Source: Phoronis australis
Lineage: Eukaryota > Phoronida > Phoronidae
Reading direction: 5' to 3'
Assembly (NCBI GenBank): GCA_002633005.1
Contig: NMRA01000051.1
Coordinates: 1 to 64,000, forward strand
Length of the DNA stretch: 64,000 nt
The notes below the pieces were generated by a model. The model was not told the origin of the DNA. It saw only the letters and a program-made list of their open reading frames with translations, and did no database searches. The translations under genes were made by a program, and so were the position numbers. This document shows, piece after piece, positions 1 through 24,600 of this stretch; position 1 is the first letter of the stretch; each line of letters starts with the position of its first letter.

Positions 1-1354
1 GGGTCTCCCCTACAAGAAGGTCGGACAAAGCACCCAGTTCGCGTGTCATGAGCTCCACTGTGTTCCGGTGAGGTAAAGAGTCCACTTGAACACCAACTCG
101 GTTCAGGATGCTACCGATTAAAACAGATGCATTGTTAGTTGGTACATTATTCACAATTCCATCGTAGAACATAAGCCTCAGTTCAGTGGGATATGACTTT
201 GACTTCTGAAATGAGGTCCCAACATCACTTTCTTTTTGAGATTTCACTATGTCTTCTAATTCTTCAACATTCTCTTGGAGCTGCTCATTTCTCTGTTGGA
301 GTTCAGCGATGCGCTGGTCATTTGCCCTGAGTGATGGATCAGGAGTGTGACTTCTTGAGCGTTGGCTCCTTAATTTGTAATACCTGAAATACATAAATAT
401 TGATAAGTTCCTTTCGTAATCACTTTTTAACATAAAAAATTAAAAAGCACACTTTTGAATGAGAAACATTTGAGTTTTTAGAGATTTATATTTGTATAAG
501 CAATGACCCTGGTTTTCTAATGTATCATTACAAGATATGCAAATACAAAGTTCACTTCATTTTGCTTACATTCAAAGTATAACTTTCACTCAAACAACAT
601 TTACAAACCTCTTCATTTTACGGTGGGTATTTTTCAGCCTTGCCAATTCAGCCTGAAGTTTCCCACACTGACTTTGTCGTAGTTCACTGATTACTTTATT
701 CTTTTGTTCAATGGTAAGTTTCTGGCGCTTTATCTGTTGAGTCAAATGCTTGATCTGGCATGCTTTTGTAGACTTCAGTGAAGACTTGAGATCACGAATG
801 GTTTTCTTGTACTTAAGCTTTTCAGCAGACTTTTCCTTTGAAACATACTGTAGTCGTCTCTTTAGTTTTTGTTTCCTAGGTGTTAGGGCTTCTGGCTTAG
901 AGGATCTTGTTGAGGTGGATGGCTCTGATTCAGCTGAAGGGCCAGCTTCAAGCTCTGGTTGTGTCAGTTCAGGAGATTCAGGTTCGTGGTGAGGGTCAGC
1001 AACCTCGCAAGACACAGGTTCTTGACTGGGTTCAGGAACGAGAGGAAACAACTCTTCACACACTTCTTTAAACTTGGACATGATTCTTTCACTTGAAAGT
1101 GATGGATACCTCTTTAGTGACCTATTCACCAGCGACATAATGCTGTTTGTAGTAATTTTCCAATTACCAATAAGTTCACGTTTTAAAGTTAACACTGTCT
1201 CTGTCAGGGATTTGTTGCACTGCAGGAACACATAGAGGGCATGACCATTTTTCATGTTTTCACTAGGAACAGAGCTGAAGTTCTCTTGAAGGAACTGTCT
1301 CGCTTTGCCAGGTTGAGACGGAGCTGACAACTTTCTTATTTTTTTTGGAGGCAT
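1..1354 (-). CDS. Coiled-coil protein of a multi-copy, transposon-like family (5' part)
   Basis: Two exons are visible. Exon 1 (609-1354) starts at an ATG at 1354 and ends in phase 2 at a GT donor. Exon 2 starts at 383 after an AG acceptor and stays open to the window edge. Residues 1-110 are a basic N-terminus with no domain I recognise. Residues about 110-155 are rich in Pro, Glu and Ser, and about 160-250 form a Lys/Arg-rich coiled coil. Exon 2 continues the coiled coil (many Gln/Glu/Leu around ELQQRNEQLQENVEELEDI) and then has a globular stretch with YPTELRLMFYDGIVNN and ELGALSDLLVGE. From memory, that coiled coil plus YPxELR...LSDLxVGE layout recurs in many copies in invertebrate genomes and resembles transposon-associated proteins. 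Function unknown. The splice junction joins the two frames cleanly, so I think the gene model is real. Confidence 0.6.
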
Positions 1355-4300
1355 TCTGAAAATATAAAAAAGACATGTAAGAAAATTAAGATACCAATGT
1401 ACGTGTCATAATTATATTTGTTGTACACGAAATGATTCAGACTGCTTTGTCCTCATTACAAACCCTCAAACTAAAGTTTGGAATTTTTCAAACTGATGCG
1501 CAACACAGTGAAAAACATGCTACTTAACAACACATAACAGAAAAAATATCATTTTCCATGAGGCGTTTATTGTTCACAAAATGCATTGATTTATCATTTT
1601 TCAAAAAATTAAACAGTTCCTTTCCTTAATAAGTGTACTTCAAGAACTTGGAAAATACAAATGTAAAACTTCTCCAGTTGTGGGCAAAATATGTCAGGCA
1701 AGTGTAATTATATTTTGTCAAATACCTCATAAACTTAAAGGAATCAATGTTTACTTTGATGTACCCACTCAATGATTTTCCAAGCACTAGCAACAAACTT
1801 TTGAAAGAATGACAATATTAGCAACTATTCTTGTCCCAAACTGAATAATTTTTAAACATGTTTGATTAGGAAATCATTACATGTTATTCAATGAAAAAAT
1901 GAACAAAAACACTACTGTCATATGAAATTGACAAAGTGTGGGTTTATTTCCTAAAAAACAGTAAAACATGGCAATATTGTGAAGAAAACCTGGCCAAAAA
2001 TCACTTAAAACATTATCAAAGAATTCGGGTTTTGAGCCAATCAAATGTCTTGGGTTTGGTCACGTGACCAAAATTCGCCGGACAAACACTACCTCTACTA
2101 AGCCTTACTAACTCGTCGATAAACAAAAAATATCAATGAAAATATAAGGAACGTCATCCAAGTTGATCACTTCCGCTATTAATTTACATAAAATAGTCAT
2201 TCTATCAAATTTAAGGGCAATTGTTAACCATGAACTGCCATGCTGACACTGGTCCGTTATGGCTGGTTGGCGAGAATGCCTGCCTCGGGTCTTAATTTTG
2301 CCGGAGTTAGCAGACCATGTTNTCTCATTCATAGCAAAATAACCCCTTGGTCGATTTCAATGACCTTTTTATTAAAAACTTCACAATTTACCTCAAAAAC
2401 GCTGTTAGGAATTTTTGATAACTCATTTGTTTTGGTTTCTATGCCAAACGAACTTGCAAAAAATGAGATTCGTATTCTTCTGTCTTACAGTATGGAAAAA
2501 CTAGGCTTTAAAATGAAAATCTTTACAAGATTTTTGAGATGGATGAATCGATAAATATTAAAAATGGAAATCTTCAGTGAAATCCACCCAGCTGTTTTCA
2601 AGTACTTACGTTACTAAATTCAAATTAAATCAATTTGCCGAAACTGAGAAAAAGCCGAAAATGTTGCGAGTCGTCAAATGTGAGCGAGGGACCTTTACAC
2701 ATATACCTGGCTACTCGAACTCGGTTCCACTCAAAGTAGAGGTGATTCAGTAGTGATACAACATGGGGGGTGAGGACAATTGTAAAAACTGTAAAGAATG
2801 CACTTTGACTCTATAGTCTACATACAGCTATTGTAACTGGCTGGGTTGAGGATGGTTGCCCCCAGGCACAGCCTCATAGGTGATCCGCAAGGTGGGCACA
2901 AACCAAACAAAATAGAGAAAGGTGCTTCAGGTAACATCAGTATTATCGGATTGTAGAAATGAGAATCAAAAGTTATTTTATTTCATTTGTTGTCAGTTTT
3001 AAAACTTCAGTTCATGTGTGCTGTGTTACCAGGTCGAAGTAAAGTCCAGTTGATAATTTTGTTTGTTTTTTGTTGTGTCAAATGTAAGCACACTCATGCA
3101 AGTTAGAGTTTAAACCAGTGTCAAAGAGGAACAGAGTGAGCAACTTACTTGTGCCATTGTTGGTGAGGGAGGCTTGTAAAATGACATTAATAACAAAATT
3201 GTGGCCTTGTTAATTACCAGTAGTTATTCCCACTACCCTCTTAGGAGAGAATCTCTTACAAATTAAGCAATAAATACTCGTGTAATCCTTCCTGGTTATG
3301 AAGACATCGTTTTAGTCTTTGCATTTAGTAGTCTATGTGCTTATTATTATTTGTTTGCCGTTTAATGTGTTTTTGTGCTTCATCAGTAGTAACTATGTGT
3401 AGATAACTGCAAGCAAAAAATTGCCATTTATTTGTGCTTCACCAAATTAGTCTAAGATACCATCTGTGGCACTATATCATAGCCAAATAGTGAAACTAAA
3501 ACCAGTAGGTCCACTGTATTTTGTTCATCTCACAGTCGAACATGCTATATTATTTAAAAACAGATCAAAAAGTGATGGTTTGCCTTTAAATAACCCATGG
3601 GGTCTATGTGCTTTTATGAAAACATTGATATTGTATTTGTCTGAGACAGGTCATAATACTTTTTACTGGCCAATCATTAAATTTTAACAATGTAAATGCA
3701 AGGCTGATATTACATAAATTGTATTAATCTAGTCTCCTTGAATCGTAATTACAATAACAGAAAATAATAAAATACGACTGAGGGCATGCATATAGTTCAA
3801 CTGGGCCGAGAAAATACATCCCAGTATAGTGAAATGGGACATATCTAAAGGTCTGAGAGAACCACTGAAATTTCGTCGGACATGCGTGTCCCATAGACAT
3901 GAGTTTTACTATGCATGTACTGTTTGTATGACAGAGAAAGGGAAACTTGACACTTGTTGAAATATGTGCGTAAGTCTTCTGTAATTAGAATCCGGCTTGG
4001 TAGAAATAATTCCATTTCATAGACTCTGCCTTTAGTTTCTCATTAATCCTTGGCAACAGGTGTTTATAGGAGTGATTGTCTGCAAGGCTAAAATTATTGA
4101 TTCAAGGGAGCATGAGTTGGACAGAGTGTTGTCAACTATAACATGGCTATTTTCTATATCAAAGTTCTTTGTGATTGTATCAATGCAGCGTACTGTCAAG
4201 GGACATCCAACGAGTAGAATTGAAAGTGAGCATCTTATTATTTTTCAAATTCTTGTTGTTTTGAGAATTAGTAAATTGTCAATCACACGTTAATTTAAGA

Positions 4301-5217
4301 CAGGATTCTGCCGTGTCCTTGTGGCTGGTATGAACAACTAGATTCCAGTTGGAGGCTATTATGTGTCAGAAGTTGAAATGGGCAGACAGCTCTACCTAAT
4401 TGTTGAAGATTGAAAAGAAATGCTCTTATACAAAAGTCAGAACAGATATACGCTACATTACAGTAGGAATGAGCCAACCCCAGTGTCCCATTTGTCAACT
4501 TTTGGTAAAATTATTATGGGTACATATCATGTCCCTGTGAAATACTTTTGTTTTCTAATTTTGTTAATGTGTATGCAATCAATTAAAATTTTCATAGTTT
4601 TTAGACCTCCCTGTTTTTTAATAACTTGAGGAAGATTCCAGCTGTTTTGAAAGTATTGTGCCTTGACATTATCTTAGCATTTCATTTTTATTTATCGACA
4701 TTTCTACTCAAATGCCAATGTTTTAGAAAAAAATGTTGAAATAACTCTTTTCTGTCCACATAAATGTAATACGTCTCATTGACTGCATCACTTCTGTGGA
4801 CATGCATTGCTTATTGATATTTGCCACCAATGCACTTGTGATGAAAATTGCCTTTGCTTGTTATGTGATGATAACGCAGGTGGTGCACATGCACAGTGCT
4901 GGCTGGAGATTGAATCGGAATACTCTTGGACGTATCTTGAGGTACATTTTGGGGAATCTCTCACTTGGTGATGTGCATTAAGGAGCCTATAGACAATTTG
5001 GTCTGGTTTTTTTCACCCTGACCAGATTACATGCAGTAATTTCTGGATGACAATTCTTTGGATTTAAAATTTTTAATTTTAAAATTGTAAATGAACTTTG
5101 TTTCATGATGAGTGTGAGGATGTTGATCTTTTTGCCTGCTTGTAGATCTAGGGTTTCCCGGACTGTTTCGTATTGCGTCGCCTCATCTTGAGAATTCTGT
5201 TTACTTTGTTTTTTCAG
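1355..5217. other. Intergenic region, likely holding the unseen first exon of SLC30A7
   Basis: Lies between the divergent coiled-coil gene (minus) and SLC30A7 (plus). Promoters for both should be here but no clear TATA or initiator stands out. The first coding exon of SLC30A7 (about 25-30 N-terminal residues) was looked for and not found. An N lies at 2322. A repeat copy occupies about 2330-2670. From about 2700 to 5217 the sequence is AT-rich with only short random open frames. Confidence 0.5.
2330..2670 (+). repeat. Dispersed repeat, family B, copy 1
   Basis: This stretch aligns over nearly its whole length with the reverse complement of 15880-16250. Shared blocks include CTTGGTCGATTT near the start, ACCTCAAnAANGCTGTTAG, and GTTTTCAAGnACT followed by CTAAATTCAAATTAAA and TTTGCCGAAAC near the end. 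Similarity is moderate (roughly 65-75% by eye), so both copies are old. No open frame or terminal repeats are evident. Confidence 0.65.
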
Positions 5218-16938
<11,721 letters not shown>

Positions 16939-19361
16939 GATGGTGCTAATCCACACAGCAGTGCAATGATTTTCTATACTAATTCTAAGTAAATCATTCT
17001 CACTTCGTTCAGATGTGTTTACTAAAAATCATGTAAACTGCTACTTAGGAGCCTGTCTGGCATTTGCTTAGCTTGCCACTAGTGGGGTGATATAGAGGTT
17101 ACATGAGAGGTAACCAAAACCAAAATGTGCTTTTTTGCGAGAATTCTAACTGGAGGTGGTTGAGTCGTACAAAAAAATGAACCCTCCCATTTTGAGTATT
17201 TTATCATGAACTCAGCTCATTGTGAAAACTGTGTTAAATAGTCTGCCAGTTTTGTTATGTTGTGGGATGTGTTGCAGCTTCTATTTACAAATAGGCTCCT
17301 CTGAAAATACACCTTTCTGCAGGGCGTGTCAGCCCTGGCTTGAAGTTATCTCCTCTGATACATTGCCTTGACATGTATTATGTGAAAACAGCATTTTATG
17401 GTTTATGACTCCATCGTCATGTAATTGTTAACTGTCAATCTTCATTTTTCTTGAACCATTTCCTAGCTTTGTGCAATTAAACAATGTTTATCTTTATTTA
17501 TGATAACAAGTGTTCATTGAAACATGTTCACATGCTTTAGTGCCAAATTAGTAGCTATGATATGTCCAGGTAAACACTCTCAGAGGTGGTTATCAATCTG
17601 TGTCTTTTCTTCAAGTTTTGAGGCATCTTATCTGGTTTGCTATCAAATCAGATTTATTGGCAAATGAACAAAAAAATAGATAGCACCATTACTGCAGTTG
17701 AAACTAACGTGTTTTATAACAAAGCAATGATAGGTCAGTATCTCATTGTTATATCATTTCTTAAAAGTTTCTTTAATTATCAAGTATACTTATGAAGTAC
17801 TTCCTTTCCTGGTGAATGAATTTTTCTTGTTAATGAGTTAGAACACCATTTCAGTATCTAATAGCGGTGATCTACTCTCCTTGATTTTAGAAATTAAAAG
17901 TTAAACATGATGTGTGGGTAGCAAGGCTTAAAATTTTAATTCTTTCTGGATGGTTTTATTTCTGGTGATCACTTATGTACCAAAATTGTTTTCAGTGAGA
18001 TCTTTGACAATGGGAGGTGCAATTTAAATTTAGATTTTGTTGAAGTAAAGCAGTTTTGATAATGTTCTGTAAGACTAGCTATCAAAGGCTTTGTCTCACC
18101 AGTGTAGTTAGTTCTAAATGACGTTATCTTGAAAAGGGGAAAACAGCTCGAGTGGGAGCAGACTAAGTTGTACTATCTGGGTGAGAACTCCATGGACGGT
18201 GCGAATTAGAGGCACTTTGTGGTCAGAAGTTGCTCGTTTTTGGCTATCGGCCGAGCTGATTTCATTAAGATGTAAAAACAGGCTCGGACATTCTGAAGAA
18301 CGAGTTTGGTGTAAGAGGACCTTATTAACTAAAGCTAAATTGAAGTTTTATTGCAAGTTAGAATTACTAACTATTGAGAACTATACTTAGTAACTTGAGC
18401 TTCCTTTACAAAGTGGGATTAGCTGTCGGTATTTGTGAAACAATTCTGTAATTATGGTGCTTTGAATGTTCCATTTCTGGCCAGCCATTTGTGAAGCATT
18501 TTCCAGAATGGACGAAGTAGTTAAAAATGACATTGGGTGTTATGTGACGAAATCTACTTCAGTATGAAGTCATTAATAAATTCTATAAGTAAAAACTGAA
18601 TTTGTGTTGCATGTTCTCTACCATGTTGTCTACCTAACTGCTGAAGAATCTGCATTAAATTTGAAGGGACACGGACACATTATTTAAATTGTGTCCATGT
18701 GCATATGCTTTCTTCATTATGATAATGAGAATAATGGTAATGAGACAGAATTACGCAGCTGCTACATTGGACGTTTGTAGAGCCTTTCAACATAAATTAT
18801 TTAAGTAACTTCAGTATCAATCTCGGGCTCATTTAACCTAGTATTTTGGTATTCTAGACATCTATTTACAAATTGAGCATAATTATACCTACACCTTTGC
18901 TCTGCTCGTCTTCCATCAGTATTAACCAAAGGGACAGACCGACCCAAGCCAACTGACCCGCCGTTCGAATTTCATAAAGCAGAAATAAACCTGCCTTCCA
19001 TCACAAAAACCAGGTTATAATTTAGACCACGTAACGGAAATTGTATTTTAGTCAAATTGGAGATTTCAAGGCTTCACAAGAACTGACAGTTTTAATTTCC
19101 TGGAGAGCAGGCTTTACAAGTTGTCACAGTGTGACATGTAAACAGGCTGTACAAGTTGTCACAGTGTGACGTGTATTTGCTGAGCATGGTATCCAGGAAT
19201 TATAAGGTCAGTTAGTTCTTTGCAAACCCAGAAATCTCCTTGCATCTTTTCACTGTTGTAGACTGCAGGACCAGATAAAGTCAAGGTCGCGTAGGATTGA
19301 ATGAAAGTTGGTTAATACTGGGAGATCATAACTGGCAACTTATTTTTTTGCATCCATCCCC

Positions 19362-19513
19362 AGTGGCAGATTTAGAGGGGGGGGGCATGGGCCCCCTAAA
19401 ATTCTCCCAAATTACATTTGGCAGTTCGGGGTGCGAATGTCTGACGGGCAAAATCCTGGCTAATACTCTGCCCTGCCCCCCCCCAACTCAAAATCCTGAA
19501 TCAGCCCCTGATC
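19362..19513. mobile_element. MITE-like element with G/C-homopolymer arms
   Basis: The left end has AGTGGCAGATTTAG and a run of G. The right end has a run of C and then CTGAATCAGCCCCTG. Reverse-complemented, the right end reads CAGGGGCTGATTCAGG, matching the left end with a few mismatches, so the ends form imperfect terminal inverted repeats around about 110 bp without coding capacity. The CAGTGGC-GATTTAG-GGGGG start is a common theme in short non-autonomous elements of invertebrates (from memory). Confidence 0.6.
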
Positions 19514-19930
19514 TCTAGCAACTAGAATTTAGCCTATTTGTAAAAGATGACAATTGCTATTTTTTGGTTGACATGGCTTAGTGGTGTGCCCTTTGTTATT
19601 TTGTGAGTTGCATGCACCCACACAGACACACACATTACAAGGCAAGACTGTAATATGTTGTAATGACCACTTGCTTTAAGTGACTTAAAGACCAAGATTA
19701 ATAAATTTATAATAAAATAATTCATTTAGCCCATAGTACAAATGAAATACTACTTTGAGATGTTCCAGGAACCTAAAACCAAAGACAAAGTTGAACATAA
19801 ATGCATGATGACTACAAACATTTTACCAATTATCGTTCAAAGCCAAGAGTACAAGCAGTTGCTGAGAACATGCCAATGTGTATGGCCTTGCTTCCAACTA
19901 AGTTGCCAGTTGGGTAACAATCACTAACAG

Positions 19931-20005
19931 GGGTCCCAACTTTTGAGAACCAGTTTTCTCTTCTGAATGACGGGCATCAAACTGGTTCTCAAAATCCAAG
20001 ACCCG
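19931..20005 (+). repeat. Hairpin element, copy 1
   Basis: A perfect 16-bp inverted repeat (TTTTGAGAACCAGTTT and its complement) encloses a 22-nt loop. An outer GGGTC/GACCC pair extends the stem. A related hairpin in the opposite orientation is at 63307-63384, with a loop of the same length. It resembles neither a terminator nor a tRNA; a palindromic mobile element or structured RNA are both possible. Confidence 0.75.
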
Positions 20006-21677
20006 TGTAAGTGGCTATTGCCACCAGTTGTATAATAGCAATGAAATACTAATACTAAATAGTGATTGACTATTCTACAAGTCAAAATACAGATCTCCAG
20101 CTAAAGTTGAAAACGCGAGATAGACAGGATTTAACAGACAATGATAATTAAAAGGACATTTATGTTTTTCAAGTATATCAAAAATAAAACAGGTCACTCA
20201 CAAAATATATCTTAAACTTTCTCACACCATGATAGCTAATGATTTCCATCCGAAACAAATGGTTAATAGTATTCTTGGTACATAAAGTGTCTAAAATGAG
20301 TTGGCCAACCGTTCCAAAACTGGGCCACATCATATAAGTCACGGGTGATCTATTAAATCATTTAATGTTAGGCACCATTCTATTGGTGCCGTGGCAACAA
20401 ATTTTTTGCCAAGTGGAAGCTAATCAGCCTATTTCATGATCTTCATGCTTCGACCATATGTAACTTGAACGAAATACCCCTTTAAGTGAGCATAAAATAT
20501 GCAAACATAAAAATTTACCATAGAGTATATTCTCTGTTATTTGGAGGACCTATAACATTTAACTGCAAATAACACAGAAACTGGGTCAAAAGTAATAGTT
20601 TTAGTTTTGCATTAGCTTTTGTGAATATTGTAGTGACAAAATTTAAGAAAATAAACATCAAACTGCACTTAAAACTTAACAGAGCAGCTACAACCTACAG
20701 AAGCAATCAATAACTTCCACTTGACACAGAATGAAGAGTAATAACTATGGATACAAACTAACCCTATTAAACATTTCATTTCCACTAAGGATTTCCGAGA
20801 CATTCATAAGTGGCACAGAGGCTTTTATTTGCACACATATGTGTCAATGTCACCTTGCCAAAAATATAAACAAACCACACCGTAGCATATGTCATGAGTT
20901 AGCAAATCATAGAGCCTAACAGCTTAGTAAATTCATTTTTTACCATCTCACAGCAATGTGTTCATTTGCACCACAAGTCCAATCATCTCATGTAGTTAGG
21001 CAACAAACACACCTTGTGCATGGCCACAGTTCAAGAAACTTTTCAAGTGGTTGATGGCATAAATTCCTCATAGATGGCACCACAGGAGACTAGGTGCACC
21101 ACTCATGTCTGTCCCAGACCACAAACAAATCATAAACACAGATATCAAGAAATAAATATATTGATCACAATATTCAACCTTTACTATAAATGAGACCACT
21201 TGTTTCTTGCATGTTGGGCAAATCATTGAGTAATTTCAGATGACTTTATAGCAAGTCATAAATAAAAAGCTTCCGTCAGATCGGCCACCTCAGCGTTGCA
21301 CAAATGGAACTTTTTTGACTCTTCAGACCTAGTAACATTTTTCACAACTCATGAAACTAAAGATACACCTGCAGATACCACACCTGCCAAAGTTGCCTAA
21401 GCAGATAGCTTACAACATGAAGTCAATATACCTGTTACTAATATCGTACATTTGACTTTAGCACCAGCAACATCATGAAAACAGTGAAAAGTGCGTGTAG
21501 TAATAATTCCACTGATCATCATTCAAGCCATGAATTTAAGATTGATAAATCATGAATTCAGATCTAGTCATGCATTTTAACAAAAACCAACACGCACATT
21601 AGATACATTTGAGACATTTCAACAGAAATAAGAATGATGGTAAGCACCAGTGTGTTTCAGATCTCAACAACAATTTG

Positions 21678-24600
21678 TCAAACGGACGACACTTTTCCCA
21701 CAAGATTGCCATTTTGTATCTTGATTGTTTCATCCTGAGTCTGTGCTTTTCCAACTGGTTGTTTTTCAATGAATGTGATGTAGGTGTAAAATATGCTGCC
21801 GGCAGCGCTGCAATAACAACATATGTACAAATTAACAAAGAAAGATAACAACCAAATCCGTCTCAATATGCTAACAGTGAAATACATAAACGGTACTTTT
21901 GAAAAAAATTGATGACATTTTTTCTAATCAAACATTGCGCATGATTTTAGTTATTTTTCTTATGGATTTCTTCAGGATTTCCTCCATAACCAGATGAATT
22001 TCAGCAAAATTCATCAACTGTTTAAAACTTCTAGTTTCTTTCCATAGAACCTATTGCATGATGACAGCAACGTGGTTGTCCCTTAGTGACAGTTCCACAC
22101 CAGCTTCTTGAATTCAAAATGCCATACCTGTACAACAAGCTCCTAACTTTTAAGTTACCAGCAACTAGTACGCCTTTGTGTATCTTTCATTGACTTCACG
22201 GTGAAAACTGTGTTCAAGATGAATACGTACCTCACATTTAAACCCATAAAATTAGACCAGCTAAATATGTAGTCACCACCTATCACCATACCCGCATAGG
22301 TAACAATTAAATTCTGAAACAAAACTAGAAATGTTAGAATTTCATTTTACCTCAGACCATGCTCTAATTTTAGATAAAATCTGAGTCCATTTGATTTTGT
22401 TGAAACTGGCCAGAACATATTCTTCAGCTCTTCATTTTTTTCCCAGAAAATAAAAGCTGAAATTATTTTTACATTATTCAATCATGGCTGAATACCTAGC
22501 AGCAAATACTGTAAACTTTATCAAGTGTTGTTTTACAATATCTATACAATGCAAAACAAGCTAGGAAGAGGCTAAAATTTTTGTAATTTTCATTTTTGTT
22601 GAGAAATTTGACAAAATCAATTTTCACAGTATGTGCTCAGCTGGTAAAGAGCAGCCATGCATGAAATGTGAAGTAAAGCCTTGGTTTTAATTTCAGAGAT
22701 TTTACACTTACCGGTATCACTGCAACTACACAGAAGTCGCAAAAATGAACTATGAGAATACTACAACAGTTATGCAGACACAAGTTACTACCATAAGTCC
22801 TTATTTCAGTAAACCACCATGAGCATGTTGACCTTGATGGCATGTTGACCTTGATGGCATGTTGACCTTGATGTCATAAAAATTTGTGATCTCACTGAAT
22901 GTCTTGATTTTGAAAATTTGAAGATGGGTAGCAGTTAATTTTCAATTTTGAAATCCATGACAAAATTTCTTTTTGCCTTAAAAATAACAAGTGAGGAACC
23001 TATCAGAAAAATCAAAAGACTCGCATGATGCTTTTAATTGTGACAAAATCACAGAATGAACTTTTTATGCATGTTTGTAGGCTTGTAGTCTCTAACTACT
23101 GTGTAGTCTCTAACTACTGTGTAGTCTCTCACTACTGTGTAGTCTCTAACTACTGTGTAGTCTCTAACTACTGTGTAGTCTCTAACTACTGTGTAGTCTC
23201 TAACTACTGTGTAGTCTCTAACTACTGTGTAGTCTCTAACTACTGTGTAGTCTCTAACTACTGTGTAGTCTCTAACTACTGTGTAGTCTCTAACTACAGT
23301 GTTAGTAGTCTTTAACTACTGTGTAGTCTCTCACTTCTGTTACATAATGTAAAATTGTCCAGTTTAGGACAGTGAAAATTAATTATTTTGGACAAGGTCA
23401 GCATCAAGTCTATTTTCAGATTCTGTTGATAAGAACCTAGTGTTCAATATTTTCAAAATATGACAAATATCAAAATCGTCTTTGTCCCAATCTCCAGAAC
23501 CAAGAAATTCCCTTTCGGCATCCCAAATTTAAGTGACTGTCACAAACTGGAGAATTTTCACTGTAACATCACAACTTCAAGTAGAAATTACACAAACCTT
23601 TAAAACTCCAACAATGGTAGTAGTAAGAGCTGAGTTGTGTGATGTACAGAGGACAATGGAATACATCAAGACGAAGCCCATGATACATGATAGACCAAAC
23701 TGGATGACAAAATAGGGATCTGACCAGCCACTGTAGTCTAAGGTCTGAAAAGTAAATGGATCGGTCATTATTTAACATGTTAGTAAATGGTAGCATTATC
23801 ATAACTAATAAGAACATATAAACAATACTCACAGCAAAAAATAAAAAATCATTAAGAGCCTTTTGATAGTGATCCATTATCATGTCCACCAGGTGTCGTG
23901 GGACCAGGCTTGAAGGTTCTGCTCTTCAGAATTTGGTTATAAATTCTCGGAAATTGATACCTCCCACCGTCTCTATTCAAGCTGGAACCGTGAATTGCAT
24001 TACGAACAGACTCCTTCACTCCCCACTGGAACCAGTTATTTAGGTTAAGTATCAACTTCCTAGAATCTACAGCCATAGTCTCAAGAGCAGATGCTTCAAA
24101 CCCCACTCCCATGATACCAAGTGGACATTCTCAACACTTGAAAAGCCTCCTGTCAAAAACTCAACGACCACTAGGAGGTCCTACAGTGGTCGAATCCGCC
24201 TGGAAATTTAATGGTGCACTGCATTGCCCTAACATATTTCTGTGTCAACATTCACTCATTTCTCTATACATCACCTGGAAACCCTCTCACACAAAGTGGC
24301 CACAAGGAGGCAATGCAGTTGTCGAATCCGCTCGAAAATCAATTGATGCAAGTACAATCTCATAATATACCTCTGTGTCAAGTCTCGATGAAACTTGTCT
24401 ATTGGTTCTTTATATATCATCTGGTAATGCTTTTACCCCAAACAACACTTCAAAAGCCCATGTCGTAAACAAAATGACCACAAGGACATGCTACACTGGT
24501 CGAAAATTTAATGGTGCCACCGTTTCGTCATCCACTGTGTCAATTTTTATTGAAATCCGTCAATCTGTTCTCTAAATATCATCAAAAATGCTCTCATACA

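Larger units (their letters stand above)
16939..21677. other. Convergent spacer with 3' untranslated regions
   Basis: Lies between the stop codons of SLC30A7 (plus) and SLC35D (minus). It should hold both 3' UTRs and polyadenylation sites. AATAAA occurs on the plus strand near 18573, and its complement TTTATT near 20825 would suit the minus-strand gene; both are tentative. A short duplication of a TACAAGTTGTCACAGTGTGA unit lies at about 19106-19172. No coding evidence beyond short random frames. Confidence 0.5.

Noticed and set aside
2654-2744. First exon of SLC30A7 (frame starting MLRVVKCERG)
   Set aside because: It ends near a GT, but the residues do not resemble ZnT7 N-termini and part of it lies in repeat family B.
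23084-23333. CRISPR array or repetitive protein gene
   Set aside because: Units are contiguous 18-bp repeats without spacers, and the VVSNYC frame follows directly from the unit length.
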